A stretch of 64,000 bases of DNA. It comes from Symsagittifera roscoffensis (lineage: Eukaryota > Xenacoelomorpha > Acoela > Convolutidae). The stretch covers positions 27,406,318 through 27,470,317 of the forward strand of contig NC_087068.1 of the NCBI RefSeq assembly GCF_963678635.1, in the 5' to 3' direction. Shown here piece after piece: positions 1 through 11,895 of the stretch; position 1 is the first letter of the stretch; the number at the start of each line of letters is the position of its first letter. The notes below the pieces were generated by a model. The model saw only the letters and a program-made list of their open reading frames with translations. It searched no databases and was not told where the DNA came from. The translations under genes and the position numbers were made by a program.

Positions 1-2002
1 TCACTTTCCTGGAGAAGTATAGTAGTTGTCATCAACACAAAACAGTTGAAGTTTCCTTTTGCCCCTTGCTGTCGTCTCTCACTGGCTGTAGTCAGTTTCT
101 GTTTTTGCTCCGCTTTTCTGCTGTTTGAGCCAGTTACTGCCGTGATCTTGTTTCAGCTTGTGGCGTATGGAAGTCGTCTTGTGTTGGATGTCGTCTTGTT
201 TTCACTCTCACTTTGCAATCAGCTTCAGCTTGTCTTGAAAGGTTGGTAACATCATCCCACTCATAGTCGCCATGTTATGCTGGAAAAATTATGCTGGAAA
301 AAATTACTTAAAATAACTTGACAAAAAGTTGAAAAATTACAGCTACAAAATCTCATATTTGTACCAGATGGGCAGGCCTTAAAACATTTGTACCAGATGA
401 GATTATTTACATAGCGGCAACAAAGGCGACAATTTTTGGGTCGAACCTGTTAAGCCGGAAACAAAACTGTTGTCATAAAAATCACTGAATATAAAAATTT
501 TTACGACCCATCTAAATTGAAACACATAATCTTAAACGGATATATTATGCCATAGAAATTACGCAAAATAAGTTAACATGTCGATATAACATAAACTGAA
601 ACTGTTTAAATATTTAAAAAACGAAGAAAAAATGAAAACAAAAACTCAAAATCAGTCATGGTAAATTTACAAACGAAATTGAACCGACATAAACTAGGAA
701 AAAACCAGGAACCCAAAAAAATTCAAAAATTTTTTCTGGAAAGATGATTATACAACCTGAAACGGGCTTGAACTAATTACTAGCAAAGTGATAGGTAAAA
801 GGCCGAGAAAAAAAATCAAAACAATTTAAGTTTAATAAGAAGTTATCAAGTCCCCCATACTCAAAACACAGCCACGCATACACAAACTTTTTTCGCTCGT
901 CAAAAGACGCAATATGAGGCCAATAAGCCGATATAATATAGGCCGAAACCTATCAAGCCAAAACAAAACAAAGGAAAAAAGCAAAAAACGCCGATAAAAA
1001 ACTGTTGTCATGAAAAACTTCAACTAGAATTTCTACTACGATTTTTCGAATTTTGTGCTATCCACAGTTGAGCATAAAAAAATATGTTTCCGTTGAAACG
1101 ACTCGAAATAAGGTCACAGCCGATAAAAAAAAAATATGCCGAAATCATTTGGGCAGAATAAAGATTTTAAGCGGACAAAAAACAAAAAAGAAAAGATAAG
1201 AAGTCAAGATACGTAAAATTGAAAACAACATAGATAAATCAGTACACTAAAAGCCATTATATTGTAAATACATATATTATTAAAAAAAACAATTCTTCAA
1301 TATGGCAACTAAGCCGACAAAACAAAAGTAGACAACAATAAGTCGAATTTTTTTTTGTTGAAAACGGAGTATTTCATTTGAGAAAGAAACAGGTTCTGTC
1401 ACATTCAAATCCAAGACCTTTGCAGTCCAAGGCGCATGCGTCACCTCGAGACTAAGGATGCCAGAGATGGTAAAAATTTAATTTCAAAATGAACTGAAAT
1501 TTAAATTATCATTTCTAATTTTGACCATTCTGTAATTTACGGCTACTTAAATTACGGTTAACAAAGTTATTTACGGGGAGAAAGTCTTGCTCCTGCTTAT
1601 CGCAAGGGTAACAAAAATAAGGTCCAAATAGCCACAGAAAAATTGACACACTTAGGTCATTCTATTATAAATTCTTTCAATTCAAGTATTCAGACCAATG
1701 TTTATCCACCTTAAGGAAACTTTTCGATGTTATTGCAGTCCGAATCATGACAAAAAATTGCAGTCCTGACCTTCTTCTACGTCTCTTTGTGTTACCTGAT
1801 TTGAGTTCGGAAAACACGCATCGGAATAATCATCCGTCCCATCACATGGTCCGAGAAAAAATCCACACTCCATATATTGATGCCACATTTTTCAGGACTT
1901 AGCCATTCATATTCCATACATTTTCCTTTGAGTTTGGATTCTGTATGCATTAGATTCTAGTTACAAATCACAAAAACTTATTAAATAGTTTCATATAACA
2001 AA
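1..2002. other. AT-rich region without a recognisable gene
   Basis: I see no supportable gene. A 67-codon open frame at 46-249 is hydrophobic and unlike anything I recognise, so I do not call it. The stretches at about 460-640 and 990-1130 share a loose pattern (GCCG, then ACTGTTGTCAT, then an A/T-rich block with GATATAA), suggesting two old diverged copies of a roughly 530-bp repeat. The last 400 bases probably include the 5' untranslated part of LINE-A. Confidence 0.5.
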
Positions 2003-2456
2003 ATGCCTGGGACGAGGTCGAAGTTGGCATCAAAGAATGACTCTTGCTCCCTTTGCTGCACGCATGGCGGAGAAAATTGGATTATGTGCGAAAGCTGTCA
2101 ACACTGGGAGCACAGTGGATGTGTTGGATACAGCAAGGAGGACTACAGGTTTCTGGAGAGGTCAAAAAATGTTATTTTTCTTTGCGACGGATGTATTCCA
2201 GCAGCCAAGAAAAATATGTGTGAAAATCATATCTCTATCAGAGGAATTGTTTGAACTGAAGACTTCAGTTGAGGAGGCGAAGGCCGCGATTGGTGCGCTG
2301 AGCCAGCCATCCGCGCCAAATCCCGAAGCTATGTATAGTTCTGCGGTTAATTCTGTTAAATTCTTGAAAGAGTATGAAACAGAAATTAGATTCAGTGGTC
2401 TTCCGGAATATAAAATTGAAAAGGATTTAAATAGTTCGCGCTCAAAATCCCACTAG
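2003..2456 (+). pseudogene. LINE-A ORF1 N-terminus with PHD finger, frameshifted
   Basis: The frame opening at 2003 encodes a textbook C4HC3 PHD finger: C15, C18, C29, C32, H37, C40, C61, C64, with the usual W before the histidine (CQHWEH). PHD fingers usually read histone H3 tails; in LINE ORF1s the role is thought to be chromatin or partner binding. After residue 64 the frame closes at 2254, but a second frame (open to 2456) carries on with an acidic/helical segment (SVEEAKAAIGAL) and then EIRFSGLPEYK, a segment that precedes the endonuclease part in related LINEs. A single frameshift near 2200 therefore separates finger and helix. LINE-B has the same motif spacing, which supports the start at 2003. 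Confidence 0.85.
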
Positions 2457-2884
2457 GAAAGAAATTTTTGATCATGAAGGAGCAAACATATTGGGAGTTA
2501 ATGAAATTCTGGGTTTGAGTTCCTAAGGAGTATCGAAAACTCGCCGCCTAGGTAAATTTGATCCAACCAGACTTAAACCGAGACAATTTTAGTTAAGTTC
2601 TCATGTAGTTACACTGGAGAAAAATGTTAGCGCGGTCATCAATGCTCAAATTATACGAACCAACGTAAAACGGTAAAGCGTATCGCGTGTTTCTTTAAAA
2701 ATCCTCCTTGAACAATAAGGAACAACTGAAAGAACATAAAATGTTGAAGAAGAGAAGATAAATACTAAACAATGATATTGTAGATCCGAAGTCTGTTCGG
2801 ATTAAACGTGGTACCTTGTATGTTAAGAATCAAGTTATTGATCTGGACGGGTGACTAGAAAAATAAACGGGTGAAATCAGTTTG

Positions 2885-3665
2885 TTATGTTAGAATATAA
2901 GAAGCATTTACAAATCTGAAAGACGTAAAATTTTAGCAAATCATGCTTCTATTATTACTTATGACGTAATTTGTATAACGGAAACTTGGCTTACAAATGA
3001 CGTTTTAGAGGGGGAATTATTTTTGCCTCAGTTTCGGTGTTTTTGTGCAAACAGAAAGTTAGTAGAAGGACAAACTACCTCAACTAGGGTGGAACAATGA
3101 ATTGTGTTTGTCGAGCATTTATGGCAGAGCGGTTGAATCTCGGCTATGAAGTAAACGGATCAATAGTTGCATGTAGTGTATTCATGGGAAACAAAAAATT
3201 CTGCTGGCTACGTGTTATTTAACCCCCTCCAAGAGCAAGTATGCCTTTACATCTAAGGATCTGCAAAACTTATTCAATTTTATCAAGAAAGTCAAAACAA
3301 AAGTAGATGACATTATTATGTGCGGAGAATTCAATTTTCCGGCAATAAATTGGAATACGCTTTCATCATGTCTACCGACGGAAACTGAATTCTTAAGCCT
3401 ATGGAGCAAATCAACCTAAAGCAAAAAAATTAGACTTTTTCACAGCAAGTACTGGAATTTTGGACTTAATTCATGTAAGCAATGGCATACAAGCACTTGA
3501 CATTACAAAAACAAACCTAGAACCTGAATTTTCAAATCTGTCGAACCACTACCCCATCAAAATGAAGCTGTGCGTTGAAACAAAATGCTTATTGAAAAGA
3601 AATTTTTGCCCAGAGTTGGTGTATAGCTACTACAAAGGTGATATCAGAAGCTCGCTGAAACTTTG
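2885..3665 (+). pseudogene. LINE-A AP-like endonuclease domain, broken
   Basis: Across shifting frames I read landmarks of the exonuclease-endonuclease-phosphatase fold used by LINEs to nick target DNA. ITETWL (about 2978-2995) holds the metal-binding glutamate. GEFNFPAINW (about 3321-3352) corresponds to the usual GDFNxPxIxW, with the aspartate changed to glutamate. SNHYPI (about 3538-3557) stands where SDHxPI carries the catalytic Asp-His pair, here Asn-His. Several stops interrupt it between 3100 and 3450. The two altered catalytic positions suggest loss of activity even apart from the stops. Confidence 0.75.
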
Positions 3666-4069
3666 ATCATTAAGAAATTTGAGCCTTATTGCTGGTCCAA
3701 TCCTGATAAAATAATTAAATTGTGCTATAAATGGCTTCAAAATGCTTTAAAAGAAACAATAACTAAGCCAACTGCTCATAGAGCATCATTGACTCCCTGG
3801 ATAAATAAAAAAAACGTCACACTACTTTAAATGCTTGCAAACTGCAAGAAGAAAATATCCAGAAGCTCATACCAAAATACAATTTTTTTAAGAATTGGTG
3901 AATACATCTAATAATATGGACAAAATTCAGTACAAAGATAAATTAGCACAAGGAAGATCAACATCCAATATTTTCAAGAACTTTAAAGCCTTTAGAAAAT
4001 CAAATTAACCGCCCAAAACGTTTTCCAACGAATTCACTGCTGATTCTGACAAAGAGAAAGCAGATATAT

Positions 4070-5520
4070 TTGCAAAGTTCTTTTCTTCGGTTTATAGTAA
4101 ATCGAGTTCATTCGAGTTTTCTCGCGATTTGTGTGCCAGTTCTAAAGGAAGTAAGCATCGAAACAAAAGAAGTAATGGAAACTTGTAAAAACTTAAATGT
4201 TAACAAAAGTAAAAGACCAGACGAATTACCACCTTTTTCGTTTCAAAAACTCTGTCTTTCTCTATCCCCTTCTCTTACACAGATATATCAAAAAAATTGC
4301 AAACCGGCAAATATCCAAAAATTTGTAAAGTTGCAACAGTGTCTGCTCTCCATAAAAATAACGACAAACGCGAAGTATCAAATTACCGTCCAGTGTCTCT
4401 TCTATCGATCCCTCCCAAAATGCTTGAACGGATTTTGTTCATTCGGTTATACAACCACTATTCACAATTTTTACACAGCTCACAGTTTGGATTTAGAAGG
4501 AATCGATCGATGATTTTTCAATTATTAATGTTCCTTTAAAAAGTGTATCATGGTTTTGAAAATTAAAAGAAAATGGATGTTTTATTCACTGATTATAGCA
4601 AAGCTTTCGACCGCGTGGATCATGGTGTGCTCCCTAGAAAAAAGTTGAAACCGGTATTAGAGGGGAACTACTAAATTTACTGAAATCTTAGGTAACAGAT
4701 CGTAGCCAATCTGTTAGAGTTAAGAACGAATTTTCTTGGGAAATTAAAATAACAAGTGGAGTACCTCAGGGGAGCATTATTGCGCCATTACTTTTCTTTG
4801 TTTTTGTGAATGATTTGCCTTCAAAATGCGAATGTTTTTCCCTCTTAAGTTTGGTGATGATGCGAAATTTATAAGTATTGGAACAGAACTCAATTTGGTA
4901 CAAAAAAATTTAAACGCACTTTTGAAATGGACTGAAACAAATCACATGCCTTTCAACATGGATAAATGTGCTCATATTTCTATCAACAATACTGAAAAGA
5001 ACTTTTATTTTGGAAATCACGTGATCGAAAAAGAGTTAACGCAATCAGATTTTGATACTCTCGAGTGACCTTAAATGGGACCAACACATCGAAAAAGCCT
5101 GTAAAAAGGCTATAAACGTTATCTTCATGACCAAACGTAACGTTTCAAATATTTATTGGACAACGAAGCTCCATATGTATAAGTCAATGATAGTGCCAAT
5201 TTTAATTTACGGAAGTCCTTGCTATGGCTTGAGCAAAAACATAATGATAAGTTAGAAAATGTACAGAAGCGAATCGTTAAGTGGATATCACCAATTGGCG
5301 GAAGCTACAAGGCTTGTCTCGACTTTTTGGGAATATTACCACTCCTTATGTACATTCAAGTAAACAACTTTTTGTTATTGTCCAAACTGATTTTGGGTAA
5401 ATATGATAACGAACCAATTGACATGCCTTTTTCAGCTGCAGAGATCAAGAAAGAGAATCTTGGAAGAAAATTTCTTTTATCAGACAAGCAGACTAGCAAT
5501 TTTTGTAAAAATTGATCTGC
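4070..5520 (+). pseudogene. LINE-A reverse transcriptase, broken
   Basis: RT motifs appear in order over several frames: EVSNYRPVSLL (about 4372-4405), FGFRRNRS (about 4489-4512), the motif A block FTDYSKAFDRVDH (about 4581-4622), SGVPQGSI (about 4755-4780), and FGDDAK as motif C (about 4847-4866; the family norm is FADD). The downstream DLKWDQHIEKA and PILIYGSP blocks (about 5065-5215) are the usual CR1-like C-terminal region. The reading frame changes at least four times (4297-4539, 4574-4640, 4826-5068, 5052-5255, 5219-5515). No RNase H follows. Confidence 0.85.
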
Positions 5521-5706
5521 GTCAGAAAAATGGACTGAAGAAATCGATATTACTTGTTTTCTGGAGAAGATTTGAAGAATATGAAGAAGTGAATAAAGGC
5601 ACGTGGAGAGTTGGGCTGTGACTGCTTGATAAATAACTACAGAAACAAGACTAATCTATAGCACTCGCAAACTGTCTGGGGTGATAGCCCTTGTGCTGAC
5701 CAGCAC

Positions 5707-5713
5707 AGAAGCG

Positions 5714-5770
<57 letters not shown>

Positions 5771-5802
5771 TACTACTACTGCTACTACTACTACTACTAC
5801 TG

Positions 5803-5847
<45 letters not shown>
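5707..5847 (+). repeat. (CTA)n microsatellite
   Basis: About 140 bp of almost pure CTA triplets with a few interruptions (a missing base near 5770, CTG substitutions). It sits between the 3' end of LINE-A and the first copy of the next retroelement's leader. A four-triplet remnant occurs at 6504-6516 at the matching place in the tandem copy. Confidence 0.97.
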
Positions 5848-7172
5848 AAATTGCTTCGGCAAAAATATCGAATATTACTGCTACCATTTTTGAATCATTT
5901 TGTCTCTAAATGTCTCGAAAAGCTGAAATACAATTGCCCAAGTTAAACTAGCATTGAAACCAAATTGACGCTTGGTTAATCACTATGTTGGCATTCGTTT
6001 AGTTGAAAAAAAATGCCATACAGGAGAAACCTTGAACCACATATAATCATGCATAAACACAAACTTTTCACTTTAAAATGACGCATAATTATTACGCTTA
6101 GCCTAATTGTTGTGATAAACTTATTATATAGTTTCATGTGATATAATGGTACGCTTGTAAGAAGAAGGCCCGGTCGGGATTTTAGAGACAAGCTCGTCAA
6201 GCCGCGATACACCCCCTCTACCCGGACATCCCCGCCGGAACCTCCACCTCCAACCGTGGAAAACTAGGTTGTAATCGCTTTCATTTCTTTTTTTTACTTT
6301 TAAAATCTATTTCTCTACAATCCATTTAACAATCTACTCTTTCTCTTGTTTTGTCTCTTTTGGACCCTGTTTAGTAAATGTCCGTGCCGAAGTAGAGGCC
6401 GAGATGGCTACCCAAGTGGAGCAGAAAATTTGTAAAAGGAACCTCAAGGACCAAGTACTGCAGCCCCAAAGATGTCCGAGCCACTGATCACTCGTACAGA
6501 GGTGCTACTACTACTAAAAAAAATGCTTCGGCAAAAATATCGAATATTACTGCTACCATTTTTGAATCATTTTGTCTCTAAATGTCTCGAAAACCTGAAA
6601 GACAATTGCCCAAGTTAAACTAGCATTGAAACCAAATTGACGCTTGGTTAATCACTATGTTGGCATTCGTTTAGTTGAAAAAAAGCCATACAGGAGAACA
6701 CCTTGAACCAAATATAACCACGTATAAACACAAACTTTTCTTTTTAAAATGACGCATAATTATTACGCTTAGCCTAATTGTTGTGATAAACTTATTAAAT
6801 AGTTTCATGTGACATGATACGCTCATAATGGTACGCTTGTAAGAAGAAGGCCCGGTACGGGATTTTAGAGACAAGCTCGTCAAGCCGCGATACACCCCCT
6901 CTACCCGGATATCCCCGCCGGAACCTCCACCTCCAACCGTGAAAAACTAGGTTGTAATCGCTTTCATTTCTTTTTTTTTGTTTTTAAAATCTATTTCTCT
7001 ACAATCCATTTAACTATCTACTCTTTCTCTTGTTTTGTCTCTTTTGGAACCTGTTTAGTAAATGTCTGTGCCGAAGTAGAGGCCGAGGTGGCTACCCAAG
7101 TGGAGCAGGAAATTTGTAAAAGGAACCTCAAGGACCAAGTACTGCAGCCCCAAAATGTCCGAGCCACAGTTC
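5848..7172 (+). repeat. 672-bp tandem duplication of the REL-type element's 5' leader
   Basis: Two copies about 672 bp apart (for example GCTTCGGCAAAAATATCGAA at 5853 and 6525). Each holds a leader, a short proline-rich frame (6180-6262 and 6850-6950), a pyrimidine-rich stretch ending CTGTTTAG that looks like a 3' splice site, and the start of ORF1. Only the second copy continues into the full ORF1 at 7172 (GGTGCAAAACTAG); the first stops at GGTG and runs into CTA triplets. The minus-strand open frames in both copies (5976-6212, 6671-6895) are probably chance frames. Confidence 0.85.
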
Positions 7173-7471
7173 ACTCGTACAGAGGTGCAAAACTAGCCGA
7201 CTTTGCCGCTACTGTCTCGCGCTACCGCTCGCAGAAACTGAACTGTGTTACTATAGTAGCAGTCTTTAATGATAACTCATCTTCGGTGTCAGACTTTGCT
7301 AAGGATTGGAGATTTTTAATAAATTTGATAATTCAAAAGTTTAATCCAAATGTGCTTATTATCCCCAAAACCACCCTCTCTGCAATTAATTACTTCATAA
7401 ACAGAAAACTTGGTGCTTTCAATAACTCTTTGTTTTGCCTTATTTATACATTTTACCACTCAAGATTTTGA
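7064..7471 (+). pseudogene. REL-type element ORF1, SGNH-hydrolase-like
   Basis: The open frame read from about 7064 (the first ATG of this exon, 7062, is in another frame) starts VEAEVATQVEQE and contains VTIVAVFNDNSS, then KDWRFLINLI, then PNVLIIPKT. This strand-loop-helix pattern with an aspartate-containing loop resembles the esterase-like SGNH fold in ORF1 of some LINEs. The nucleophile block is not clear, so this is tentative. A possible intron with acceptor CTGTTTAG at about 7053-7060 would join a proline-rich exon upstream. The frame ends at 7471 in a divergent tail. Confidence 0.45.
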
Positions 7472-7625
7472 ATTACTTCCCCCAATCTAAATGTTATTTT
7501 CAGTACTAATGTTTTGTAAAGAAGGTATTCATTTTTCTTTTTATGGCAAAAAAATTTTCAATTTATTGCTCGCTCATCTAACTTGTATATATTCACCATA
7601 AATTTACCCTCCTCGCTGCCAAATT

Positions 7626-8020
7626 ATGGCCGTTGAAACGCACTGCCATATTTGCAAACGCCACCTCCGAAAAGGAGGCATATGGTGTGTCATTTGCAAA
7701 GCATACATCCATGTCTGATGTAGCGGGCTACAGAGCAGCAAATTTTATTACGATGGGTGCTCCTGCATACAATGCACTCCCGAGAACTTTGCAAAAAAGG
7801 GTCTAATTCCACAAACAGACAAGCACAGCCCCCATCTCAACTCAAAAAGAAACATCACCGGCAACACCTGAAACAAACGCACTGCCCAACGCAACACAAT
7901 CTTATCCATCACCCCCAGCAATCACTACAGTCCCCTTCGACCCCTGGAAACTTATCGACCAAGAATTTGAATATAAAACAAATGACATATACAAAAATGT
8001 TGTTAACTGGAAACCGCGCT
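7626..8020 (+). pseudogene. REL-type element PHD finger and linker
   Basis: From ATG 7626 the frame reads CHICKRHL, then WCVICKAYIH, then a TGA followed by CSGLQ and CSCIQC. These residues supply C-x2-C, C-x2-C, H-x2-C and C-x2-C, a PHD/RING-like C4HC3 set with a stop just after the histidine. The downstream segment is rich in S, T, P, Q and N, as in ORF1 linkers. It is the third retroelement family in the window with such a finger. Confidence 0.55.
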
Positions 8021-8025
8021 TCATA

Positions 8026-9796
8026 GTTCTAAGCAAGAACAAGCCCGGTTTCCAATTCAAAGAATTACTGAACCAGCAGCTGTTATTGGTAGACGAAACG
8101 TCAAACTCTAACGTCGCAATGAAAGCAGCAATGATTATCCCACATCTGCTGCTCCCCAAAACTAAATCAGAAACAAACGGATCAAATTCCAAAACACTGA
8201 GCCGCCGTATAATTTTATGGAAGCAAGGCCTATTAGACGAACTTTTCACTGAAGCGAAAGCCCCCAAATTAGACATCCAAAACAGAAGAAGTCCGAAGTA
8301 AACGAGGAAGCTAAGCAATTTGATAAACCAATGAGTACAGGCAAAATATCTGCCATCATTGGCTGCCTTTCAGACAAGAAAACAAAAGGAGTACTTCCCC
8401 TAAACAAAGTCATTGAAGGAAAAACAATCCTCAATATCACCCCATCCAAAACAGCGAACGCTAACTAAATAACTAAATTAAATGAAGACACAATGCCATA
8501 CCACCCCTCTATATTCGAACAAATAAACGCCAAGAGAGTTCAAAAATCAACCCTGAAAACGCACGGAAGCCACGGTCCCTCAGGTCTAGATGATGCGAAT
8601 GGAGAAGGATATTAACTCACTTCAACCGGACATCCATTGAGCTTTGCTAAACAATTGCTAAACTATCCTATACATAAGGAAGTAAAGTTGTCTACCATGA
8701 AATCTTAACAGCTTACAATTCGTGTCGCCTAATACCTCTGGACAAAAATCCAGGGGTACGGCCCATTGGTATAGGCGAGGTTCTGAGAAGAACAATTGGC
8801 AAAACAATCACCCAATGTATAAAATCAGACCTAAAAAATCTCGGAAAAGAATTCGAACTCTGCTGAGGCCAGAAGTGAGGAATCGAATAAGCTATCCACA
8901 GCTTGAGGAAGAAGTTTGAGAAACCGGAAACGGAAGCCATACTACTTATTGATGCAGAAAACGCCTTCAACTCGCTCAATTGAGAACTTGCTCTAAAAAA
9001 TGTAGAAATCCTTTGTCCGGCACTATATCATGCGCTGGCCAACTCAAATAAACATCCCTCAAATTTATATGTCAAAAACACCGTTTTGACATCTACCGTA
9101 GGCACAACGCAAGGTGATCCCCTCGCAATGGCTATGTACGGAATTGGAATAATCCCACTGATTGAGCTCCTCCAAAAACCAAATGTCACCCAAAAATGGT
9201 ACGCAGATAATGGAAGCGCTGCAGGTGATCTCAGAAGTCTCCGCGCAATACTGGACAACCTAGATGTGCACGGAAAGGCTTTTGGGTACCATGTGAAGCG
9301 TTCCAAGTGTCAACTCATAGCAAAGGAAAACTGACGTAAAAGCGCCATAAAAGTATTCGAAGGCACAAATATTACAAAAGCAGACGTTTTTAGAGTCCTT
9401 GGATTGGTCATAGAAATACCATCAGCATGCGATAAGTACATCGAAAGCGAAATTGAAAAGACAGCTACTCTAACTGAAAAGCTTTCCAAAATAGCTAAAA
9501 GATCACCACAAAATGCGTACTACTGCTACACAAAGGGAGATCAAAATAAATTAAGCTTTCTAACTAGAACAACTCCGGAAGCATTTAAGAAAATGGATGA
9601 AATTGAGAAAAACGTAAGACAGCAGCTACTTCCTTGTGATACTGGTAAAAACCATATAACCGATAAAGATCGCAACCTTTTTGCACTACCACTAAGAATG
9701 GGAGAATTAGACCTCCTCAGTAACACGGACTTTTCCAAAAACTATGAGCGGTCACGAGGCATTTGTGATCCATTGGAAAACGTGATACAGAAATAG
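8026..9796 (+). pseudogene. REL-type element reverse transcriptase, broken
   Basis: Pieces in several frames give a full RT order: GSHGPSGLD (about 8567-8592), NPGVRPIGVGEV read with frame changes (about 8745-8780), a GQK..AIHSL segment (about 8864-8905), LLIDAENAFNSLN as motif A (about 8945-8980), GTTQGDPLAMAM as motif B (9099-9133), and KWYADN as motif C (about 9196-9213), where the second aspartate of YADD is asparagine. The longest clean frames are 9086-9334 and 9404-9796, the latter holding a thumb-like region (SFLTRTTPEAF). One stop at 9332 separates those two blocks. Confidence 0.7.
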
Positions 9797-9884
9797 CTGA
9801 AACGGAACAAACTCTGATAAATAAAAACATCAAAACTGAGAAACATAACATCGCTCTATCAAAAAAGGCTTAAATTATGGAAAA

Positions 9885-10612
9885 TTGCTCCACAGAGAAA
9901 AAACTGACAATAAATCTAGCGTCACAGAAAGGAGCATCGAATTGGCTAAGCGTGCTCCCCCTAAAAAATACCATTTCTCTCTCATCAAATCGGAGTTTAA
10001 AGATGGGTTACATCTGAGATATGGATGGGAACCACCAAACACCCCATGTGCTGAGGCCAGAAGTGTGGAATCGAATATGCTATCCACAGCTTGATGCCCG
10101 TGTAGACAACCGTTCCCACTGACCCACTCCCTACACTGTCCCAAAGGTGGATACACTCACCTAAGACATAATGAAATTCGCGATACCCTTGCGACAAACC
10201 TGGACGAAGTATGCTATGACGTTGAAATAGAGCCGAAACTTCAATCGTTGGAAGGCGAAAGCCATCACAACAAAACAACCACTACTGAAGATGACGCTCG
10301 ACTTGACATCAAGGAAAATGGACTCTGGGGAGGCCGATTCAGCCGAACTTTTTTCGATGTAAAAGTTTTCAATCCCCATGCTAAATCCTAACCTAAAATT
10401 GTATCTGACGCCTACAAATATCTTGAGAGTGTCAAAACAGTAAAATACCAACAAAGAGTTCTGAATGTGGAACACAACAGCTTTGTTCCGCCTATTTTTG
10501 CGTGTAACGGAGGAGCAGCACCGGGCTCTACAAAAACCGTCCAGAAACTAGCAGAGAAACTAAGCGAAAAACGGAACGAATCATACTCGGACACAATTAA
10601 CTATATATGAAC
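9885..10612 (+). pseudogene. REL-type element zinc knuckle and restriction-like endonuclease
   Basis: After KYHFSLIKSEFKDGLHLRYGW (about 9969-10032) there is a knuckle CPCRQPF...HSLHCPKGG (about 10096-10150), then RHNEIRD (about 10165-10185), and ARLDI followed by FFDVKVFNP (about 10297-10380). RLD plus FDVKV fits the PD-(D/E)xK pattern used by REL endonucleases to nick target DNA. The block ends with a basic tail and MSFAIL near 10618. A 46-bp copy of the element's own RT (10051-10096) is embedded just before the knuckle. Confidence 0.6.
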
Positions 10613-10877
10613 AAAAATGAGTTTTGCCATTCTGATTAGTGCAATCCTTTGCTTTAGGGGGTGCAAAAAATTTAAAAAACATCGAACATAGACAATTCTA
10701 TCTGTGCTGTAATCGAGGAGGGTAGATTTAAATTGACAATTCTCTTGATGCATTAAAATAGACTTAATTTATTCTTAAAAATTTGTCGATGTATTTATAT
10801 AGCGTTGGTATGGCCCTATCCAACCTGTGCGCGTACCGTCGCATGACGGAAGGGCCCATTTTATTTGACCCCCGTTA

Positions 10878-11045
10878 TTTTCAGGACAAATTTAAGAAGT
10901 GGTGGTGGCAGCAAAATTGCGGTCATCTGTTCTTTGTAGGCCACGAGCACTTAGTTGCACAGCTTCCAATTAAGTGCTTGTGGCCTGCAAAGAACAGATG
11001 AGCGCAATTTTGCTGCCACCACCACTCTTTAGATTGGTCCTGAAA
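10878..11045 (+). repeat. Long inverted repeat (hairpin) at the head of PLE-1, copy 1
   Basis: Left arm about 10878-10953, 17-nt loop, right arm about 10971-11045; both arms contain GGTGGTGGCAGCAAAATTGC or its complement with few mismatches. The right arm is homologous to the PLE-2 and PLE-3 leaders (GGCCTGCAAA), so it is the native part and the left arm is the inverted extra. Inverted 5' fragments are known flanking features of Penelope-like elements. Confidence 0.85.
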
Positions 11046-11510
11046 ATACAATTCACTTGGAAACTTGTGTCCGATTATTTAAAACATTTTGTTAAATTTA
11101 TTAGCAATTTCCTCAGAATTAAATTTCGGAAAAAATTGCTCGATAATGTCATTTTATCAGAATTTTTACGGTTTTGCGTGCCAGGTAACGGTGTTTTTCC
11201 GGATCAAGCGGTGTACAGCTTCCAACTGAGACTCTTGAGATCTGAGATAAGCCAGGCAAATGCGGATAGGGCCAAGGCATCGGGTAACCTAGTAAAATCA
11301 AGAGGGGTAGTGAGAAGGGGTATAGGTGAGAAGTGGTGGCTCTCGGTAATATTCTGTTTGAACCGGCAAGCAAGGTGTAGTGTCAATAACCTGATAAGCC
11401 GACACAAGAGAAAGCTTGAAAAATTTTCAGAAAAACAGGATAGACCATTAAAAAACTTGGATGAAAGGTCAGTTAGAATTTTAGATGAAGTGATTTTGCC
11501 GCTTTCCACT
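11046..11510 (+). pseudogene. PLE-1 5' coding fragment, truncated upstream copy
   Basis: Encodes the PLE N-terminal region (VYSFQLRLLRSEISQANADR, then the SGNLVKS block) up to EVILPL. It is then cut and joined out of context to the duplicated tail of the REL-type element. The intact continuation is in the second unit at 12198-12698. Open for more than 150 codons, which reflects recent duplication rather than function. Confidence 0.75.
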
Positions 11511-11895
11511 TATTTTTGCGTGTACCGGAGGAGCAGCACCGGGCTCTACAAAAACCGTCCAGAAACTAGCAGAGAAAATAAGCGAAAAACGGAACGAATC
11601 ATACTCGGACACAATTAACTATATAGGAACAAAAATGAGTTTTGCCATTCTGAGGAGTGCAATCCTTTGCTTTAGGGGGTGCAAAAAATTTAAAAAAAAC
11701 ATCCAACATAGACAATTCTATCTGTGCTGTAATTGAGGAGGGTAGATTCAAATTGACATTTCTCTTGATGCAAAAAAAAGACTTGATTTATTCTTAAAAT
11801 TTTGTCGATGTATTTATATAGCGTTGGTATGGCCCTATCCAACCTGTGCACGTACCGTCGCATGACGGAAGGGCCCATTTTATTCGACCCCCTGT

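Larger units (their letters stand above)
2003..5520 (+). mobile_element. LINE-A: degenerate CR1/Jockey-like non-LTR retrotransposon
   Basis: Three domain blocks occur in the order expected of an AP-endonuclease LINE: a PHD finger ORF1 start, an exonuclease-endonuclease-phosphatase domain, and a reverse transcriptase with a CR1-type C-terminal region. Frameshifts and stops occur throughout, so the copy is dead. About 200 bp beyond the last coding block is a (CTA)n array at 5707-5847, which may be the element's 3' simple repeat or the insertion point of the next element. LINE-B on the opposite strand at 15063-17542 is a relative with the same N-terminal design. Assignment to the CR1/Jockey branch comes from family knowledge and domain order; a phylogeny could move it to a neighbouring clade. 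Confidence 0.85.
6517..10640 (+). mobile_element. REL-type non-LTR retroelement, degenerate
   Basis: Blocks run in the order SGNH-like ORF1, PHD finger, reverse transcriptase, zinc knuckle, restriction-like endonuclease (REL). A C-terminal knuckle plus REL is the arrangement of R2/NeSL-type LINEs. The RT core (GTTQGDPLA, YADN) differs from LINE-A and resembles a broad but poorly classified metazoan RT group that I know only from general recollection, so the clade is left open. Frameshifts and stops make it inactive. Its 3' end is joined to PLE-1 near 10640. Confidence 0.7.

Noticed and set aside
46-249. Hydrophobic 67-codon frame
   Set aside because: No homologue I recognise, no second copy, and chance frames of this size are common.
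5976-6895. Minus-strand frames MYRGLTSLSLKS in both leader copies
   Set aside because: They lie in a plus-strand element leader; similarity is due to the tandem duplication, and the C-termini differ.
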